Origin: Conexibacteraceae bacterium
GTDB lineage: Bacteria > Actinomycetota > Thermoleophilia > Solirubrobacterales > Solirubrobacteraceae
NCBI GenBank assembly: GCA_009785395.1
Contig: WQWK01000097.1
Span: forward strand, 1-7,266
Length of the DNA stretch: 7,266 nucleotides
Direction: 5' to 3'
The translations under genes and the position numbers were made by a program. Position 1 is the first letter of the stretch. Every line of letters begins with the position of its first letter. The notes beneath the pieces were generated by a model. The model made no database searches. It saw nothing but the letters and a program-made list of their open reading frames with translations, and had not been told where the DNA came from. Positions 5,310 through 7,266 of this stretch are shown here, piece by piece.

Positions 5310-6821
5310 CTACGGAATGACGATCCGGCGACCGACCGCGTCGGGGACCGTGAGGGTCGCGTGCGCGTCGCACAGCGCTCGCACGCGGGCCAGGACCTCA
5401 GCGCCGGCCGGTGACGCGCGTCCGGCCGTGGAGTCGACGTGAAGCTGCATCTGCTCGGCGGTCGCGACGGGCTCCTGCTCACCGTGGCGAGCGATCGAAT
5501 GGAACAGGTGGATCCGCTTCTCGTCGTATGCGAGCATCTGGGTCGAGACCGTCACTCGTTCCCCTGCGAAGAGCTGACCGAGGTGGCGGAGGTGCGTCTC
5601 AACGGTGAAGTAGCTGCGGCCGCTCTCCAGATAGTCGCCGGTGACGCCGATCCACCGCAGGAGCGCGTCGACCGCCTCGGAGAACAGCTCCAGATAGCGG
5701 CTCTCGGTCATGTGGCCGTTGTAATCGATCCAGCTCGGCGGGACCTCGCGGTCGACGAGCACGAGCGGAGCGGCGATCTGCTCACCGGCGGCATCGGAAG
5801 CCATTCCGGAGGGCGCGATGCTCATCAGCCTCCGCTCCCACTGAGCCAGGGTCGCGCCGGCGCCGGAGTCCTGGGATCGCAGTCCGTGGAGCAGTGAGAC
5901 CAGGGACTCGTCCCGCCACTGCTCCAGTGCGCTCACGGATTGGCCTGCGGCCTGCGCGTCGGACTGCGCCACGATCTTGTCGATCAGTTCGGGCGTGAGC
6001 TCGGGCACGTCCGAGAGCTTGGTCCACGGGAGCGCGAGGGCGGGCCCGAACTGTTCCAGGAAGTGGTGCATGCCCTGTTCGCCGCCGGCGATCCGGTAGG
6101 TCAGGAACGTGCCCATGAACGCCCACCGCAGACCGGCGCCGTAGCGGATCGCGTCGTCGAGCTCGGAGACGGTGGCGACGTCGTCATTGACGAGCCACAG
6201 GGCCTCACGCCACAGGGCTTCGAGCAGCCGGTCTGCGAGGAACCCGTCGACCTCGGTGCGGACGGTGACCGGATGCATCCCGATGCCGCGGTACAGGGAT
6301 CCGGCGCGCTCGATCACGGAGGATGAGGTGAGTGTTCCCCCGCACAGCTCGACGAGCGGGATGAGATAGACCGGGTTGAAAGGGTGCCCGACCAGGAGGC
6401 GCTCCGGATTGCCCATCGCCTTCGCCATGTCCGTCGGCCGCAGGCCCGAGGTCGAGCTCGCGATCGGCACATCCGGGGCGACAGACCGGCTGATCTGTGC
6501 GAGCAGTTCCTGCTTGAGCTCCAGCCGCTCGGGCGTGGATTCCTGGACGAACTCCGCGCCGCTGACGGCAGCTTCGATGGAGTCAGCGAAGCTCAGCCTG
6601 CCTTCCGGGGGGAGCGGCGCGAAGGTGAGGCGGTCGAAGGCGGCCCGCGCATGGTCGACGACTTCCAGGAGCCGGCGCTCCGCATCGGGCCCCGGGTCGT
6701 ACACGCTGACATCGATGCCGTTGAGCAGCAGACGCGCTGCCCAGCCGCCGCCGATGACGCCTCCCCCGACCAGGGCAACCGCCTGCGGCAGCCGGAACTC
6801 GCTTGCGGCCACCTCAGTCAT
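5310..6821 (-). CDS. lcdH: L-carnitine 3-dehydrogenase fused to a hotdog (4HBT-type) thioesterase
   Basis: A 503-residue cytoplasmic two-domain enzyme. Residues about 13-320 form a 3-hydroxyacyl-CoA dehydrogenase-type domain: NAD-binding G19-x-G21-x-x-G24 (GGGVIGGGWA), acidic D42 ending the second strand (VYDPG), SSTSG at 122-126, catalytic His146 in HPFNP, and VDGFLADRL leading into the helical domain. The later segments (GGEQGMHHF, QFGPALALPWTKL, PELTPELI) resemble carnitine dehydrogenases more than fatty-acid enzymes. After a linker, about 350-485 is a thioesterase with D366-Y-N-G-H-M, the hotdog active-site motif. Predicted roles are NAD-dependent oxidation of L-carnitine to 3-dehydrocarnitine and hydrolysis of betainyl-CoA to glycine betaine. 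Such fusions are known in proteobacterial carnitine operons. ATG 6821 is preferred over ATG 6845: it overlaps the upstream BKACE gene by 8 nt and gives a normal N-terminus. No Shine-Dalgarno is evident, suggesting translational coupling. Substrate is inferred from similarity and neighbour. Confidence 0.88.
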   Translation of the reverse strand: MTEVAASEFRLPQAVALVGGGVIGGGWAARLLLNGIDVSVYDPGPDAERRLLEVVDHARAAFDRLTFAPLPPEGRLSFADSIEAAVSGAEFVQESTPERLELKQELLAQISRSVAPDVPIASSTSGLRPTDMAKAMGNPERLLVGHPFNPVYLIPLVELCGGTLTSSSVIERAGSLYRGIGMHPVTVRTEVDGFLADRLLEALWREALWLVNDDVATVSELDDAIRYGAGLRWAFMGTFLTYRIAGGEQGMHHFLEQFGPALALPWTKLSDVPELTPELIDKIVAQSDAQAAGQSVSALEQWRDESLVSLLHGLRSQDSGAGATLAQWERRLMSIAPSGMASDAAGEQIAAPLVLVDREVPPSWIDYNGHMTESRYLELFSEAVDALLRWIGVTGDYLESGRSYFTVETHLRHLGQLFAGERVTVSTQMLAYDEKRIHLFHSIARHGEQEPVATAEQMQLHVDSTAGRASPAGAEVLARVRALCDAHATLTVPDAVGRRIVIP

Positions 6822-7266
6822 TGCGACGCAACGCCAGTCGATCACGAACCTCGTCGGGGCCGAGGACGCGAACGTTCATGGCCTCGAGAATTGTCACCGC
6901 ACGCTCGACCAGTTGCGCGTTGGTGGCCTTTACGCCGCGCTGCAGATAGATGTTGTCCTCCAGCCCGACGCGCACGTTGGCGCCGATGTGCGGCGCCAGA
7001 GCCGCATACGGCAACTGCATCCGGCCGATGGAGAAGGCTGAGTAGACGGCTCCGGCCGGCAGCCTGTTGACCAGCGCCAGGAGCGTCGTGAGGTCGTCCG
7101 GAGCCCCGTACGGGATTCCCATGCAGAGCTGGATCATGACGGGATCGTCGATCAGGCCCTCGCGTATCAGCTCGTGCACGAAGACGAGGTGTCCGGTGTC
7201 GAACACCTCGAGCTCCGGGCGCACGCCGAGCTCCTGCACCCGCGCCGCCATCGCCCTCAGGGTTGA
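6814..7266 (-). CDS. beta-keto acid cleavage enzyme (BKACE/DUF849), probable dehydrocarnitine cleavage enzyme, C-terminal half
   Basis: The frame runs off the right edge; 150 residues are visible of a family usually about 270-310 long. Visible family marks are EVFDTGHL, the MGIPYG loop, and RVGLEDN followed by NAQLVERA. In the characterised family member Kce, an Arg-x-x-x-Glu-Asp pattern supplies a catalytic Arg, a zinc-binding Glu and a catalytic Asp; here the Arg codon is 6970-6972, Glu 6958-6960 and Asp 6955-6957. The N-terminal zinc-binding His-x-His lies outside the window. The family condenses a beta-keto acid with acetyl-CoA to give acetoacetate and a new CoA ester. With carnitine dehydrogenase and thioesterase directly downstream (8-nt overlap), the likely reaction is 3-dehydrocarnitine plus acetyl-CoA to betainyl-CoA plus acetoacetate. 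Family is confident; substrate is inferred. An internal ATG at 7251 is not the true start because the frame is open upstream. Confidence 0.9.
   Translation of the reverse strand, partial: STLRAMAARVQELGVRPELEVFDTGHLVFVHELIREGLIDDPVMIQLCMGIPYGAPDDLTTLLALVNRLPAGAVYSAFSIGRMQLPYAALAPHIGANVRVGLEDNIYLQRGVKATNAQLVERAVTILEAMNVRVLGPDEVRDRLALRRND

Noticed and set aside
6822..6845. ATG 6845 as the start of the dehydrogenase-thioesterase gene
   Set aside because: It adds eight residues not typical of the family N-terminus and overlaps the BKACE gene by 32 nt. ATG 6821, with an 8-nt overlap, fits better.
6384..7070. Plus-strand open frames opposite the carnitine genes, including 6376-7041 and 5439-5897
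   Set aside because: They lie antisense to conserved enzyme domains, have unlikely composition, and show no start signals or domain content.

Overview
The window is GC-rich (roughly 70% by eye) with strong G/C third-position bias. Its layout and protein families point to a high-GC actinobacterium. A deep lineage such as Thermoleophilia/Solirubrobacterales would fit, but that placement is inferred from style and family mix, not from a marker gene.

Positions 1-5272, plus strand, hold one end of a type VII (ESX/WXG100) secretion locus. In order these are the C-terminal part of a MinD/ParA-like ATPase (1-573, its P-loop lies upstream of the window), a small single-pass membrane protein that overlaps it by 13 nt (561-887), one WXG100 protein with a strong ribosome binding site (948-1235), and a 1318-residue EccC-type FtsK/SpoIIIE motor with two N-terminal membrane helices and three ATPase domains (1316-5272). 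Only ATPase domain 1 keeps complete Walker A and B motifs. Domain 2 lacks the catalytic acid after Walker B, and domain 3 also has Lys-to-Arg in its P-loop. Only one Esx gene is present here, so a homodimeric substrate is likely unless a partner lies elsewhere. EccB, EccD, EccE and mycosin are not in the window.

Positions 5310-7266, minus strand, hold a converging catabolic operon: the C-terminal half of a beta-keto acid cleavage enzyme (BKACE, DUF849 family; 6814-7266) and, overlapping it by 8 nt, an L-carnitine dehydrogenase fused to a hotdog thioesterase (5310-6821). Together they fit oxidation of L-carnitine to 3-dehydrocarnitine, cleavage with acetyl-CoA to acetoacetate and betainyl-CoA, and hydrolysis to glycine betaine.

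The DNA also carries structure that the genes do not explain. The WXG100 gene is bracketed by GC-rich hairpins (853-878 and 1273-1295), the second followed by a perfect 14-bp palindrome (1297-1310) just before the eccC start. A perfect 13-bp inverted repeat with a 4-nt loop (3617-3646) lies inside eccC at the linker between ATPase domains 1 and 2. A 13-pair stem-loop (5256-5291) sits at the convergent junction with the eccC stop codon in its loop. No tRNA, rRNA, CRISPR array or insertion sequence was seen, and no stretch over 300 bases lacks a gene.
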